The notes below the pieces were generated by a model. That model saw only the letters and a program-made list of their open reading frames with translations, ran no database searches and was not told the origin of the DNA. Source: Thiomonas arsenitoxydans (GTDB lineage Bacteria; Pseudomonadota; Gammaproteobacteria; Burkholderiales; Burkholderiaceae_C). From it: 64,000 bases of DNA. The DNA lies in contig NC_014145.1 in assembly GCF_000253115.1 (NCBI RefSeq), positions 2,232,001-2,296,000 of the forward strand, written 5' to 3'. This document shows, piece by piece, positions 28,724 through 38,897 of the stretch; the stretch's first letter is position 1, and each line of letters begins with the position of its first letter. Made by a program: the position numbers and the translations under genes.

Positions 28724-30703
28724 TCAGACGGATTGACGCCACAAAGCCAACACAGCTTCAACCGTTTGCTCAAGGCTCAGGTCGGTGCTGTCCAGCAGTT
28801 GGGCGTCTGGCGCGGGCTTCAGCGCAGCCACGTCACGCTGGGTATCGCGTGCGTCGCGCAGCTCAAGCTCCGCAAAAACGTCGGCAAGTATAGCGGGAAT
28901 CCCTTGTGAAATCAATTGCTTATACCGGCGCTCGGCGCGACTGTGGGCACTGGCGGTGAGGAAGACCTTGAGGGGCGCGTCTGGAAAGACGACAGTGCCC
29001 ATGTCTCGACCATCGGCCACGAGCCCCGGCGCGCGGCGAAAGCTGCGCTGCAAGGCAAACAAGGCTTCGCGCACGGAGGGAATGGCGGCGATGGTCGAAG
29101 CGGCTTGCCCGACGGCTTCGGTGCGAAGTTGTGCCGCGTCGAAAACGTGTCCGTTCAGAACGATGCCGCCCGCGGCAAAGGTCACGGGCAGATCGGCCGC
29201 GAGCCGGGTCAGCGCGTCGCTGTCGTCCAGCGGCACGCCCTGCTGCAATGCCTCCCAGGCGGTGAGGCGGTAGAGCACGCCCGAGTCGAGGCAAACGAAG
29301 CCCAGCGCCTCGGCCACGGCGGTGGCGATACTGCCTTTGCCGGAGGCGGTGGGGCCGTCGATGGCGATGACCGGCACGGGCCGGGCGATGCGGGCAAAGT
29401 CGTCGAAATAGCCGGGGTAGGTCTTGGCCACACAGCCCGGATCGAGAATGCGGATGTCGGCATGGCCGAAGCTGGCCAGCGAAAAACACATGGCCATGCG
29501 GTGATCGTCGTAAGTGGCGATGGCCGCACTGCGCCACTGCACTGCGGGCAAGGGATGCACACGCAGCCAGTCGGGGCCGGATTCGACCTTCGCCCCGAGC
29601 TTGGTCAATTCGGTGGCCATGGCGTGGATGCGGTCGGTTTCTTTCACGCGCCAACTGCCGATGGCGGTCAGCGTGGTGGGCGCGTCGGCGAACAGCGCGG
29701 TCATCGCCAGGGTCATGGCCGCGTCGGGAATGGCCAGACAGTCGATGTCGCCGCCGCGCAGCGCGGTCAATCCGGCTTGCAGGCCGTCGGTTTCGATAAA
29801 GTCGTCGCCCCACCGCACCTGGGCGCCGAGGTCTTCGAGCACGCGTGCAAACGCCACGTCGCCCTGAATGCTGTCGCGCCCCACGCCCTCCACCCGCACC
29901 GGCGCGCCCTTGCCGTGCCATTGACCCAGCACACCCGCCGCCAGAAAATAAGAGGCCGACGAAGCATCGCCCTCCACGGCGATGCGGCCAGGGCTGCGCA
30001 AACCGCTGCCCGCGGGAATGACAAACCGCTCCCACCCGGTGCGCCGCACCTGCACGCCAAAGCGCCGCAGCAGGTTGAGGGTGATCTCGATATAGGGTTT
30101 GGAAATCAGCTCGCCCTGCACCGCAATGGCGATGTCGTGATCGCTCGCCTTGAGCGGCAGCGCCAGCAACAGGGCGGTGAGAAACTGGCTGGAGACATCG
30201 CCGCGCACGGCCACGTCGCCATTCAGGCGGAAATGGCTGGCCCCGATGTGCAGCGGCGGATAGCCTTCCTGCCCGGTGTAGCGGATTTCGCAACCGAACT
30301 GCCGCAGCGCATCGACCAGATCGCCGATCGGGCGCTCATGCATGCGGGGCACGCCGTGCAGCGCATAGTCACCCCCCAGCAGCGCCAGCGCGGCGGTAAG
30401 CGGGCGGATCGCGGTGCCCGCGTTGCCCATGAACAGATCGGCCTGCGCTGCCGGAAAGCGCCCTGCCCCGCCCTGCACATGAGCCGTCTCGCCCTCGCGC
30501 CGCACGGCAATGCCCAGCGCTTGCAGCGCAGCGAGCATCACGCGGGTGTCGTCGGAATCGAGCAGGCCAGTGATCTCGGCCTGCCCCTCGGCCAGCGCGG
30601 CGAGCAGCAGGACGCGATTGGAAATGCTCTTGGAACCGGGCAGCTTCACCCGTCCGCCCGCGCCGATGAGCGGCGGCAGATCGCGCGCCTCAGACTTCAT
30701 CAT
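28724..30703 (-). CDS. aroA-cmk: Fused EPSP synthase (AroA) and cytidylate kinase (Cmk)
   Basis: A 659 aa bifunctional protein. Residues 1 to about 435 are 3-phosphoshikimate 1-carboxyvinyltransferase: [39 protein letters not shown] and [13 protein letters not shown] are its PEP- and shikimate-binding motifs. From about residue 437 a cytidylate kinase follows, with P-loop [28 protein letters not shown] and [11 protein letters not shown]. The two functions, shikimate pathway and CMP phosphorylation, are not linked by substrate. The fusion reflects the conserved aroA-cmk-rpsA gene order and is known in some Burkholderiales. It overlaps tyrA by 14 bases. Confidence 0.95.
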   Translation of the reverse strand: MMKSEARDLPPLIGAGGRVKLPGSKSISNRVLLLAALAEGQAEITGLLDSDDTRVMLAALQALGIAVRREGETAHVQGGAGRFPAAQADLFMGNAGTAIRPLTAALALLGGDYALHGVPRMHERPIGDLVDALRQFGCEIRYTGQEGYPPLHIGASHFRLNGDVAVRGDVSSQFLTALLLALPLKASDHDIAIAVQGELISKPYIEITLNLLRRFGVQVRRTGWERFVIPAGSGLRSPGRIAVEGDASSASYFLAAGVLGQWHGKGAPVRVEGVGRDSIQGDVAFARVLEDLGAQVRWGDDFIETDGLQAGLTALRGGDIDCLAIPDAAMTLAMTALFADAPTTLTAIGSWRVKETDRIHAMATELTKLGAKVESGPDWLRVHPLPAVQWRSAAIATYDDHRMAMCFSLASFGHADIRILDPGCVAKTYPGYFDDFARIARPVPVIAIDGPTASGKGSIATAVAEALGFVCLDSGVLYRLTAWEALQQGVPLDDSDALTRLAADLPVTFAAGGIVLNGHVFDAAQLRTEAVGQAASTIAAIPSVREALFALQRSFRRAPGLVADGRDMGTVVFPDAPLKVFLTASAHSRAERRYKQLISQGIPAILADVFAELELRDARDTQRDVAALKPAPDAQLLDSTDLSLEQTVEAVLALWRQSV

Positions 30704-31622
30704 CGGACGACGCCGGAGCGTCCCAGCCCTGCCGCACCTGGCTGGCGCGGCGAATCAGCGCCTCGACCGCGCTCCAGTTGCCCTGCTGAATCTGCGCTTC
30801 AAAACCCGCCAGCGCCTGTTTGTAGAGTTGCAGTTGCCGCAGCACTTCGTCGCGATTGGCCTGCAGCACATCGCGCCACATGTGCGGATCGCCCCCGGCG
30901 ATGCGGCTGAAGTCGCGAAACCCCGGTCCGGCCAGTTGCAAAAAGGCGCTGCCCTGCGGCTGGCTGGAGAGCGCATACACATAGCTGAACGCCAGCAGAT
31001 GCGGCAGGTGGCTGACGGCGGCAAAGGCCGCATCGTGCTCTTCGGGCGACATCACCGAAACCACGCCGCCGATCGACTCCCACGCCTGGGTGGCGATGTC
31101 CACAAAGCTGTCGCTGTTGGCTGCAAGCGGCGTGATGACCACGCGCTTGCCGTCGAACAAACCGGCTTCGGCATGCAGCACCCCGCTCTTTTCCTTACCC
31201 GCTATTGGATGGCAGGGCACGAACTGGCTTTGCCGCGCGCCGAGTTGCGACTGCGCCGCCGCCACCACATTGCCCTTGGTGCTGCCGACGTCCATCACCA
31301 GGGCGTGGGGCTCCAGCCCGTGCCGCAACTGCTTGAGCAGATCGCCGGTTGACACTACCGGCACGGCCAGCAGCACGAGATCGGCGCCATGCACCGCACG
31401 CAGCGCCGAATCAGCCTCCTCGTCGATGATGCCGCGTTCCAGCGCGGTGCGGGTGGTCGTGGGCGACTTGCTGTAGCCCACGACGCGCCGCGCCAGCTTG
31501 GCACGACGCGCAGCCAGGGCGAACGAGCCGCCGAGCAGACCGACCCCGAGAATGGCCAGACGCTCGAATTGCACAGAGGCTTCGTCGCCGATCACAGTGT
31601 CCATGGCCTCAGCTTGCGGCAT
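30690..31622 (-). CDS. tyrA: Prephenate dehydrogenase
   Basis: A 310 aa NAD(P)-dependent enzyme. The Rossmann motif is [14 protein letters not shown] near residue 27, followed by the substrate-site stretches [10 protein letters not shown] and [11 protein letters not shown]. It makes 4-hydroxyphenylpyruvate (or arogenate-derived tyrosine) from prephenate. It overlaps hisC by 14 bases and the aroA-cmk fusion by 14 bases, so it is tightly coupled. A second in-frame ATG six codons in is possible as start. Confidence 0.93.
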   Translation of the reverse strand: MPQAEAMDTVIGDEASVQFERLAILGVGLLGGSFALAARRAKLARRVVGYSKSPTTTRTALERGIIDEEADSALRAVHGADLVLLAVPVVSTGDLLKQLRHGLEPHALVMDVGSTKGNVVAAAQSQLGARQSQFVPCHPIAGKEKSGVLHAEAGLFDGKRVVITPLAANSDSFVDIATQAWESIGGVVSVMSPEEHDAAFAAVSHLPHLLAFSYVYALSSQPQGSAFLQLAGPGFRDFSRIAGGDPHMWRDVLQANRDEVLRQLQLYKQALAGFEAQIQQGNWSAVEALIRRASQVRQGWDAPASSDDEV

Positions 31623-32739
31623 AGTGGTCGCGCAGTGCGGCGATGCAGGTAGCGTTTTCCGCCTCGGTACCCACCGAGATGCGCAGCCATTGGGGCAGTC
31701 CGTAGTTGTCCACCGGACGGGCGATCACGCCGCGCTGCAACAGCGCCAGATTCAATCGCGCGCCAGCCTTTGCGTCATCGCCCACCTTCACCAGAATGAA
31801 GTTGCCTTGCGAGGGGATGTAGCGCAGGCCCAGCGCCTCGAACGCCGCAGCCAGCTGCGCCTGACCGGCCCGGTTGACCGCATAGGCCTGATCGATGAAG
31901 GCCAGATCGTCCAGCGCGGCAAGCGCCGCGGCCTGTCCTAGCGTGCTGGTGTTGAAGGCCGAGCGCACCCGGTTGAGCACATCGGTCAGCGCCGGCTGCG
32001 ACACGCCGTAGCCCATGCGCAGGCCCGCCAGGCCGTAAGCCTTGGAAAAGGTGCGCGAAACAATCAGATTGGGAAATTCGCGCACCCAAGCCATGCTGTC
32101 GTAACGCAGCGCGGGTTCGATGTATTCCACATAGGCTTCGTCGAGCACCACGGCGATGTGCGGCGGCACCTTGCGCAGAAAGTCGAGCAACTCGTCAGCC
32201 GGCAAAAACGTGCCGGTTGGATTGTTGGGGTTCGCCACGAAGATCAGCTTGGTCTGCGGGGTGATGGCGGCCAGCATGGCGGGCAGGTCGTGACCAAAAT
32301 CGCGGTCGGGCACGATCTGATGCGTTGCCCCCACGCCCTGCACCGCTTGCGTGTAAACGATGAAGCTGTAGCGCGAATACATGCCGGCATCGGCGTCGGT
32401 CAGCAAGGCGCGCGCGGCCATTTCCAGCAGGTCGCTCGAACCATGGCCGAGGGTGATCCACTCGGCCGGCACACTCAGCTTGCTTGCCAGCGCCTGTTTC
32501 AGCGCGTAGCCGTCGTTGTCGGGGTAGCGGGTGCTATCGGCCATCGCGGCCAGGATGGCCTCACGCGCCTTGGGCGACATGCCCAACGGGTTTTCATTCG
32601 AGGCCAGTTTGACGATGCGCTCAGGCTGCAAACCAAACTGCCGCGCGACTTCAGCGATGGGCTTGCCCCCGACGTAAGGTGAAATGGCCTGGACGTAATC
32701 GGCGCCCCAGCGGGCTTGGGTGGCGTGTTGTTCTGACAT
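31609..32739 (-). CDS. hisC: Histidinol-phosphate/aromatic aminotransferase (HisC-like)
   Basis: A 376 aa class II PLP aminotransferase. Signatures are KLASNENPLGMSPKA, NPNNPTGTF, LDEAYVEYI, and the PLP lysine in RTFSKAYGLAGLRMGYG. The ATG at 32739 is used because the upstream codon is TTG. Lying between pheA and tyrA, it likely transaminates phenylpyruvate and 4-hydroxyphenylpyruvate, possibly besides histidinol phosphate. Such HisC paralogues in the aromatic supraoperon are known in pseudomonads and betaproteobacteria. Confidence 0.9.
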   Translation of the reverse strand: MSEQHATQARWGADYVQAISPYVGGKPIAEVARQFGLQPERIVKLASNENPLGMSPKAREAILAAMADSTRYPDNDGYALKQALASKLSVPAEWITLGHGSSDLLEMAARALLTDADAGMYSRYSFIVYTQAVQGVGATHQIVPDRDFGHDLPAMLAAITPQTKLIFVANPNNPTGTFLPADELLDFLRKVPPHIAVVLDEAYVEYIEPALRYDSMAWVREFPNLIVSRTFSKAYGLAGLRMGYGVSQPALTDVLNRVRSAFNTSTLGQAAALAALDDLAFIDQAYAVNRAGQAQLAAAFEALGLRYIPSQGNFILVKVGDDAKAGARLNLALLQRGVIARPVDNYGLPQWLRISVGTEAENATCIAALRDHYAAS

Positions 32740-32769
32740 GTTCAATCTCTCGGGAGATGCGAGCCGTGC

Positions 32770-33867
32770 TCAGTTGTCGCGTGGTTTTTTATCGATGGGG
32801 TAGGAGCCCAGGCACTTGTACATCGCGCACACTCCTTGCAGCTCGCGCAACGCGGTTGCCACCCGGGGTTCGTCTTGGTGCCCTTCGACGTCGATATAAA
32901 AAGCGTATTCCCATTCGCCCGAGCGCGCCGGGCGCGACTCGAACCGGGTCATGCTCACCCCATGCGCGGCCAGCGGTTTGAGCAGGTCGTACACCGCACC
33001 GGCGCGGTTGGGCACGGAGAGGATGAGGCTGGTGCGGTCGGACCCGGTAGGCTCGGGCTGCGCCGCGCCGAGCACGACAAAGCGCGTGGTGTTCTGCGCC
33101 TCATCCTGAATGGCGCGCGCGGCGATGTGCAGGCCGTAAAGCACCGCGGTCGCCTCGGCGGCGATCCCGGCGATGCTGGCGTCTTCCGCAGCCAGCCGGG
33201 CGCCCTCGGCATTGCTCGATACGGGACGAATTTCGGCATTGGGCAGATGCGCACGCAGCCAGCCTGCGCACTGGGCCAAAGCTTGAGGATGCGCAGCGAC
33301 CGTCTGGATGCCCTGTAGATCGGGCATCTGCCGCATCAGGAAATGCCGCACCGGCAAACTGACCTCGCCGCACAGATGCACCGGATGCGCCAGCAGCAGA
33401 TCCATGCTGCGCGCCACCGCACCTTCGGTACTGTTTTCCACCGGCACGATGGCGAACTCGCTCTCACCACTCAAATAGCTGCGGAACACATCGTCGATGG
33501 TCGCGCAGGGAAAGCCTTGCGCACTGGCACCGAAGAACCGCCGCGCCGCCTGCTCGCTGAACGTGCCCGCAGGGCCCAGATACGCCACGCGCTGCGGCGC
33601 CTCCAGCGCGCGGCAGGCCGACATGACTTCGCGCCAGATGGCGCTCACGCCGGCATTGCGCAGCGGCCCAGCATTGTGCTCATGCAGCTTTTCGATCACC
33701 TGACGTTCACGCTCGGGGCGGAACACGGGCATGTTCAAGCGCTGCTTGATATGGCCGATCTGCTGCGCGGCTTCGGCCCGCTGGTTAAGCAGCGCCAGAA
33801 TCTGTTTGTCGAGGGCGTCGATCTGGTCACGCCAGGGGCTCAGGTCATCTTGGGAATCTTGGCTCAT
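32770..33867 (-). CDS. pheA: Bifunctional chorismate mutase/prephenate dehydratase (P-protein)
   Basis: A 365 aa protein. An AroQ chorismate mutase domain occupies residues 1 to about 90 (IDALDKQILALLNQRAEAAQ, VFRPEREROV-like VFRPERERQVIEKL). The prephenate dehydratase domain follows (VAYLGPAGTFSEQAA, PVENSTEGAVARSMDLLL, NTTRFVVLG). A C-terminal ACT domain (SLILSVPNRAGAVYDLLKPL, TRFESRPAR) would bind phenylalanine for feedback control. It converts chorismate to phenylpyruvate. Six bases separate it from serC. Confidence 0.96.
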   Translation of the reverse strand: MSQDSQDDLSPWRDQIDALDKQILALLNQRAEAAQQIGHIKQRLNMPVFRPERERQVIEKLHEHNAGPLRNAGVSAIWREVMSACRALEAPQRVAYLGPAGTFSEQAARRFFGASAQGFPCATIDDVFRSYLSGESEFAIVPVENSTEGAVARSMDLLLAHPVHLCGEVSLPVRHFLMRQMPDLQGIQTVAAHPQALAQCAGWLRAHLPNAEIRPVSSNAEGARLAAEDASIAGIAAEATAVLYGLHIAARAIQDEAQNTTRFVVLGAAQPEPTGSDRTSLILSVPNRAGAVYDLLKPLAAHGVSMTRFESRPARSGEWEYAFYIDVEGHQDEPRVATALRELQGVCAMYKCLGSYPIDKKPRDN

Positions 33868-33873
33868 CGGATT

Positions 33874-34977
33874 TCAGCCGTGGCGTTTTTCAAAGTCTTG
33901 CAAGTAGTTCACCAGCGCCTGCACGCCTTCAAGCGGCATGGCGTTGTAGATCGAGGCCCGCATGCCGCCCACCGACTTGTGCCCCTTGAGTTGCAGCAGC
34001 CCCGCCGCCTCGGCGCCTTGCAGGAAAGCGGTGTTCAAAGCGGTATCACGCAGATGAAATGGCACATTCATGCGCGAGCGGCAATCGCGGGCCAGGCGGG
34101 TTTCGTAAAGCTGCGAGGCATCGAGCGCGTCGTACAGCAGATGCGCCTTGGCGATATTGCGCGCTTCCACCGCGGCCAACCCTTCAAGTCCATCGAAACG
34201 CTGGCGCTTGATCCACTGCAACACCAGTCCGGCGATATAGATCGCGTAAGTGGGCGGCGTGTTGAACATGGAATGGTTGGCCGCCACCACGGCATAGTCG
34301 AAGGCGCTGGGGCAATGCGGCAGGGCATGGCCCAGCAGATCGCGGCGAACGATGACCAATGTCAGCCCGGCGGGGCCGATGTTCTTCTGCGCGCCGCCAT
34401 AGATGCAGGCGTAGCGCGACACCTCCACCGCACGAGACAACAGGTGCGAGGACATATCGGCCACCAGCGGCACGCCGCGGCTGTCGGGCACGAAGTGAAA
34501 CTCCACCCCGTCGATGGTTTCGTTGGTGCAGACGTGCAGATATTGCGCGTCGGGGCGGATGCTCCAGGCGGCGTTGTCGGGAATGCTGCCGTAGCCTTGA
34601 TCGTCGTGGGCGCTCGCGCTCAAGTGCACATCGCAGTATTTGCGCGCTTCCTGCTGGCTTTTTTGCGACCAGCTTCCGGTCACCACATAGTCGGCCTTGG
34701 CCCCGCGCGATAGATTCAGCGGAACAATGGCGTTCTCCGCAATCGCCCCGCCTTGCATGAACAGCACGGCGTAGTCCTCAGGGATCTGCAGCAACTCGCG
34801 CAGATCGGCCTCGGCCTGCGCGATGATGGACTCGAACTGCGGCCCGCGGTGGCTCATTTCCATCACGCTCATGCCGCAGCCGTGCCAGTCGAGCATCTCG
34901 GCCGCGGCCTGTTCCAACACCTCTTCAGGAATGGCGGCCGGCCCGGCGGAGAAGTTGTAGGGGCGTTGCTTGACCAT
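33874..34977 (-). CDS. serC: Phosphoserine aminotransferase
   Basis: A 367 aa PLP enzyme of serine and pyridoxal-phosphate biosynthesis. The start [20 protein letters not shown] is diagnostic. Further signatures are the SHRG box ([14 protein letters not shown]) and the PLP lysine in [13 protein letters not shown]. It makes 3-phosphoserine from 3-phosphohydroxypyruvate. It sits between gyrA and pheA with 6-base gaps on both sides, the classical serC-pheA-aroF/aroA supraoperon. Confidence 0.97.
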   Translation of the reverse strand: MVKQRPYNFSAGPAAIPEEVLEQAAAEMLDWHGCGMSVMEMSHRGPQFESIIAQAEADLRELLQIPEDYAVLFMQGGAIAENAIVPLNLSRGAKADYVVTGSWSQKSQQEARKYCDVHLSASAHDDQGYGSIPDNAAWSIRPDAQYLHVCTNETIDGVEFHFVPDSRGVPLVADMSSHLLSRAVEVSRYACIYGGAQKNIGPAGLTLVIVRRDLLGHALPHCPSAFDYAVVAANHSMFNTPPTYAIYIAGLVLQWIKRQRFDGLEGLAAVEARNIAKAHLLYDALDASQLYETRLARDCRSRMNVPFHLRDTALNTAFLQGAEAAGLLQLKGHKSVGGMRASIYNAMPLEGVQALVNYLQDFEKRHG

Positions 34978-34983
34978 CTCGGC

Positions 34984-37590
34984 TCACTCCGCGGCCGTGT
35001 CGGCGCCGCCGTCTTCCGCCGGGGGCAACTCAGTCGGGGGCAGCTCGTCGTCGTCCGCCTCCACCACCGGCTGCACCTGGATGAGATGCGCCTTGGCGTC
35101 GAGCGCGATCAGGGTGACGCCCTGCGTCGCCCGGCCCATTTCACGAATCTCTTCCACCCGCGTGCGCACCAGTACACCGGTATCGGTGATCAGCATGATT
35201 TCATCGCTGGTGCGCACCAGGCAGGCCGCCACCACCTTGCCGTTGCGCTCCGAAGTCTGGATGGCAATCATGCCCTTGGTACCGCGCCCATGACGGGTGT
35301 ATTCGGTGATGGACGTGCGCTTGCCGTAGCCGTTTTCCGTGGCGGTGAGCACGCTCTGGGTTTCGTCTTCGGCCACCAGCAAGGCAATGACGGACTGATC
35401 GGCTTCAAGCTGCATGCCGCGCACTCCGCGCGCCTCGCGGCCCATCGGGCGCACATCGGCCTCGTCGAAACGCACCGCCTTGCCTGCGTCGGAAAACAGC
35501 ATGACGTCGTGCTGACCATCCGTAATGGCCGCACCGATGAGGTAGTCGTCCTCGTCCAGCGCCACCGCGATGATGCCCGCAGTGCGCCGGTTGACGAACG
35601 CCGTCAGCGGCGTCTTTTTCACCGTGCCGCGCGCGGTCGCCATGAACACATAGTGCTGCTCGTCGAAGGCCTTGACCGGCAGTACGGTGGTGATCTTCTC
35701 ACCCGCCTGCAACGGAAACAGATTGACCAGAGGTTTGCCGCGCGAGCCGCGTCCGCCCATCGGCGACTCGTATACCTTCATCCAGTACACCCGGCCCCGG
35801 TTGGAGAAGCACAGCAGCATGTCGTGGGTGTTGGCCACGAACAGTTGCTCGACCCAGTCGTCTTCCTTGGTGCCCGTGGCCAGCTTGCCCCGGCCGCCGC
35901 GGCGCTGCGCACGGTATTCCGCCAGAGGCTGGCTCTTGACGTAGCCCGAGTGCGAGATGGTGACCACCAGGTCTTGCGGGGTGATGAGGTCTTCGACATC
36001 GATGTCGTAAGCATTGACCTCGATGTGCGAGCGACGCGCATCGCCGAACTCGGCACGCAGGGCGCTCATTTCGGTGGTGATGATTTCGGTCATGCGCTCA
36101 GGCTTGGCAAGGATGTCGAGCAGATCGGCGATCTGTTCCATGACGTCCTTGTATTCGCCGACGATCTTGTCCTGCTCCAGGCCGGTCAGGCGCTGCAGCC
36201 GCATCTGCAGGATTTCCTGCGCCTGCGTCTCGCTGAGGTAATAACCGTCGGGTTTGAGGCCGTAACGCGCGTCGAGATCGTCGGGTTGGAACTGGGTGAT
36301 GTCACCCTCCACGCGCGACAGCATGGCGCGCGCCTCGCCCGGCTCCCAGGCCTGCGCCAGCAGACGCTCTTTCGCCACCGGCGGCGTGGGCGCGGCCTTG
36401 ATGAGTTCGATCATGCGATCGACATTGGCCAGCGCCACAGCCAGACCTTCGAGCACATGCCCACGTTCACGCGCTTTGCGCAGGTCGAACACCGTGCGGC
36501 GGGTGATGATCTCGCGGCGGTGCGACAAAAAGGCCGCGATCATCTGCTGAAGGTTGAGCAAACGCGGCTGACCATCCACCAGCGCCACCATGTTGACGCC
36601 AAAGGTGTCTTGCAACTGGGTCTGCTTGTACAGATTATTGAGCACCACTTCAGGCACTTCGCCGCGCTTGAGTTCGATGACCACGCGCATGCCCGACTTG
36701 TCAGACTCGTCCTGGATGTGGCTGATGCCTTCGATCTTTTTCTCTTGCACCAACTCGGCGATGCGCTCAAGCAAGGTGCGTTTGTTGACCTGGTACGGCA
36801 ACTCGTCGACGATGATGGCCTGACGCTGACCCTTTTCAAGATCTTCAAAGTGGCAACGCGCCCGCATCACCACCCGTCCGCGTCCGGTGCGATAGGCGTC
36901 TCGCACTCCCGAAGTGCCATAGATGATGCCCGCTGTCGGGAAGTCGGGCGCAGGCACGCGCTCCATCAACTCCTCGATCGTCGCCCCAGGGTTGCGCAGC
37001 AAATGCAAACAGGCGTCGAGCACCTCGCCCAGGTTGTGCGGCGGAATATTGGTGGCCATGCCCACCGCAATGCCCGACGAGCCATTGATCAGCAGATTGG
37101 GCAGACGCGCAGGCAACAGCAGCGGCTCCTGCTCGGAGCCGTCATAGTTGGGGCCGAAATCGACGGTTTCCTTGTCGATATCGGCCAGCATTTCGTGCGC
37201 GATCTTCGACAGCCGGATTTCGGTGTAGCGCATGGCCGCGGCGTTGTCGCCGTCCACCGAGCCGAAGTTGCCCTGTCCGTCCACCAGCATGTAGCGCAAG
37301 GAAAAATCCTGCGCCATGCGCACGATGGTGTCGTACACCGACTGGTCACCGTGCGGGTGGTATTTACCGATCACGTCACCCACGATGCGCGCCGACTTTT
37401 TGTAAGGCCGATTCCAGGCATTGCTCAATTCGTGCATCGCATACAGCACGCGCCGATGCACCGGCTTGAGGCCATCTCGCACATCGGGAAGTGCACGACC
37501 CACGATCACGCTCATCGCGTAATCTAGGTAGGAGCGGCGCATTTCCGTCTCTAGGCTGATCGGCAGGGTTTCTTTGGCAAAAACGGACAT
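34984..37590 (-). CDS. gyrA: DNA gyrase subunit A
   Basis: An 868 aa topoisomerase II subunit. The catalytic tyrosine is Tyr122 in [10 protein letters not shown]. The GyrA box is QRRGGRGK in the C-terminal beta-pinwheel. Numbering matches E. coli through the quinolone-determining region, where residues 80-87 read HGDQSVYD after HP. Position 83, usually Ser or Thr, is therefore Gln, while Asp87 is kept. It introduces negative supercoils with GyrB. It is the first gene of the supraoperon and its promoter must lie in 37591-38030. Confidence 0.97.
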   Translation of the reverse strand: MSVFAKETLPISLETEMRRSYLDYAMSVIVGRALPDVRDGLKPVHRRVLYAMHELSNAWNRPYKKSARIVGDVIGKYHPHGDQSVYDTIVRMAQDFSLRYMLVDGQGNFGSVDGDNAAAMRYTEIRLSKIAHEMLADIDKETVDFGPNYDGSEQEPLLLPARLPNLLINGSSGIAVGMATNIPPHNLGEVLDACLHLLRNPGATIEELMERVPAPDFPTAGIIYGTSGVRDAYRTGRGRVVMRARCHFEDLEKGQRQAIIVDELPYQVNKRTLLERIAELVQEKKIEGISHIQDESDKSGMRVVIELKRGEVPEVVLNNLYKQTQLQDTFGVNMVALVDGQPRLLNLQQMIAAFLSHRREIITRRTVFDLRKARERGHVLEGLAVALANVDRMIELIKAAPTPPVAKERLLAQAWEPGEARAMLSRVEGDITQFQPDDLDARYGLKPDGYYLSETQAQEILQMRLQRLTGLEQDKIVGEYKDVMEQIADLLDILAKPERMTEIITTEMSALRAEFGDARRSHIEVNAYDIDVEDLITPQDLVVTISHSGYVKSQPLAEYRAQRRGGRGKLATGTKEDDWVEQLFVANTHDMLLCFSNRGRVYWMKVYESPMGGRGSRGKPLVNLFPLQAGEKITTVLPVKAFDEQHYVFMATARGTVKKTPLTAFVNRRTAGIIAVALDEDDYLIGAAITDGQHDVMLFSDAGKAVRFDEADVRPMGREARGVRGMQLEADQSVIALLVAEDETQSVLTATENGYGKRTSITEYTRHGRGTKGMIAIQTSERNGKVVAACLVRTSDEIMLITDTGVLVRTRVEEIREMGRATQGVTLIALDAKAHLIQVQPVVEADDDELPPTELPPAEDGGADTAAE

Positions 37591-37843
37591 GAGTGAGTGC
37601 TTCGCAGCAATAGATCAGACGTCGGAGCGACCAGACCGGGCCCGACAAACCGGGCGTCGCCCGTCTAGCAGACGCGCCCCCAGTCAAGCGAACGATGTTA
37701 GCAGCCCGTATTTCCTCGCTCGGTTTCAGCGCAGCAGCGAAATGGATGACGGAATGTGGAGCAGAAAAATCAGGCCAATGTTGCGAAACAGCAACGCCGG
37801 TATGCGCACCTCGGGGCAGAACGTAAACGAATCGTTTCAGCAA

Positions 37844-37871
37844 TTGAACGTCACAGACGCTGTGGCACAAT
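37844..37871 (+). promoter_or_regulatory. Candidate promoter for the ompA-like gene
   Basis: TTGAAC (37844-37849) and CACAAT (37866-37871) with a 16-base spacer form a plausible sigma-70 promoter, 160 bases before the start of the OmpA-like gene. The gap 37591-38030 has no gene. It must also carry the divergent gyrA promoter, which I cannot place. It is AT-richer than the surroundings and would leave a long 5' leader. Confidence 0.35.
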
Positions 37872-38030
37872 GTCTTCGGGTTTACTAGTAGTGAATGCGT
37901 CAGGTGTCGGGTTCTCGGGCAGTGAACGAGTTCAAGCGGCAATTGCTCACACCCCAAAGCATCCTGGCGCTTATTATGGCAACACGCAGTTCTGGCTGCG
38001 ATGAACGATCAACGACCGAGAGGAAATAAC

Positions 38031-38723
38031 ATGATCCACCCCAAAAAAATCGCAAAATTGTTCGCAGCTGCGGTTCTCGCAACATCTTCGCTGGCGGCTG
38101 CCCATGCCGGTGAGGCTCGCAGCATCAACAACTGGCAAGACCCGTACGGTCTGACCTGGATGAACGGCGACAACAAGCTGTGCTGGCAAGACAACTTCTG
38201 GACGCCGGCAACCGCCTCCAGCGAAGCTTGTGGCCTGCCTGTCGTGGCCAAGGCTGAACCTGCTCCGGCACCTGCCCCCGCACCTGCTGCCGCGCCTGCG
38301 CCCGCCCCCGCCCCCGCTCCGGCCCCTGTGCCTGTGAGCGAAAAGGTCACCTACAACGCCGACGCCTTCTTCCAGTTCAACAAGGCTGTTCTGCTGCCCG
38401 CTGGCAAGGAAAAGCTCGATGATCTGGCTGGCAAGATCAAGGCCATCAATCTGGAAGTCGTGATCGCTACCGGCTACACCGACAGCTTCGGCAGCGTGGC
38501 TTACAACCAGAAGCTCTCCGTTCGCCGTGCTGAAGCCGTGAAGGCTTATCTGGTGAGCCAGGGTGTCCCGGCTGACAAGATCTACGTCGAAGGCAAGGGC
38601 AAGACCGACTTCCGCGTCGATCCCAAGAGCTGCAAGGGTTCCTTCAAGAGCCAAGTGGAATGCCAAGCCCCCAACCGCCGCACGGTGGTCGAGGTTGTCG
38701 GTACCCACATGGTCACCAAGTAA
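38031..38723 (+). CDS. OmpA-family peptidoglycan-binding outer membrane protein
   Basis: A 230 aa protein. The signal peptide ends near AHA at residue 26. A short N-terminal region (NNWQDPYGLTWMNGDNKLCW) is followed by an Ala-Pro repeat hinge (about residues 75-100) and an OmpA C-terminal domain, with TGYTDSFGSVAYNQKLSVRR and AVKAYLVSQGVPADKI as the diaminopimelate-binding signatures. It lacks the eight-strand beta barrel. It should link the outer membrane to peptidoglycan. A good GAGGAAATAAC ribosome site precedes the chosen ATG. Codon use is strongly biased, as for a highly expressed gene. Confidence 0.92.
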   Translation: MIHPKKIAKLFAAAVLATSSLAAAHAGEARSINNWQDPYGLTWMNGDNKLCWQDNFWTPATASSEACGLPVVAKAEPAPAPAPAPAAAPAPAPAPAPAPVPVSEKVTYNADAFFQFNKAVLLPAGKEKLDDLAGKIKAINLEVVIATGYTDSFGSVAYNQKLSVRRAEAVKAYLVSQGVPADKIYVEGKGKTDFRVDPKSCKGSFKSQVECQAPNRRTVVEVVGTHMVTK

Positions 38724-38768
38724 GCTGTTTCAAGAAAGCTGCCGACTTAGAGCTGACTGCTTCACCGA

Positions 38769-38797
38769 AAAAGCCCCGCCCTGCGGGGCTTTTTCTT
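38769..38797 (+). terminator. Rho-independent terminator after the ompA-like gene
   Basis: The hairpin AGCCCCG/CGGGGCT with a 5-base loop is flanked by AAAA and TTTTCTTTTT, 46 bases after the stop codon. It is usable in both directions, but only the plus-strand gene is adjacent. Confidence 0.9.
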
Positions 38798-38897
38798 TTT
38801 GGCGCGGTGTCGCTGCTTGACAACGCCTTCGCTATATTTAAGGGGGCACAGACCGAAACATCGGAGCCAAACATATTCCCGTTCACAGGAGAGTTTC

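Noticed and set aside
34753..37527. Long open frame (924 codons) opposite gyrA
   Set aside because: GyrA has every expected motif in place. The opposite frame is a high-GC shadow.
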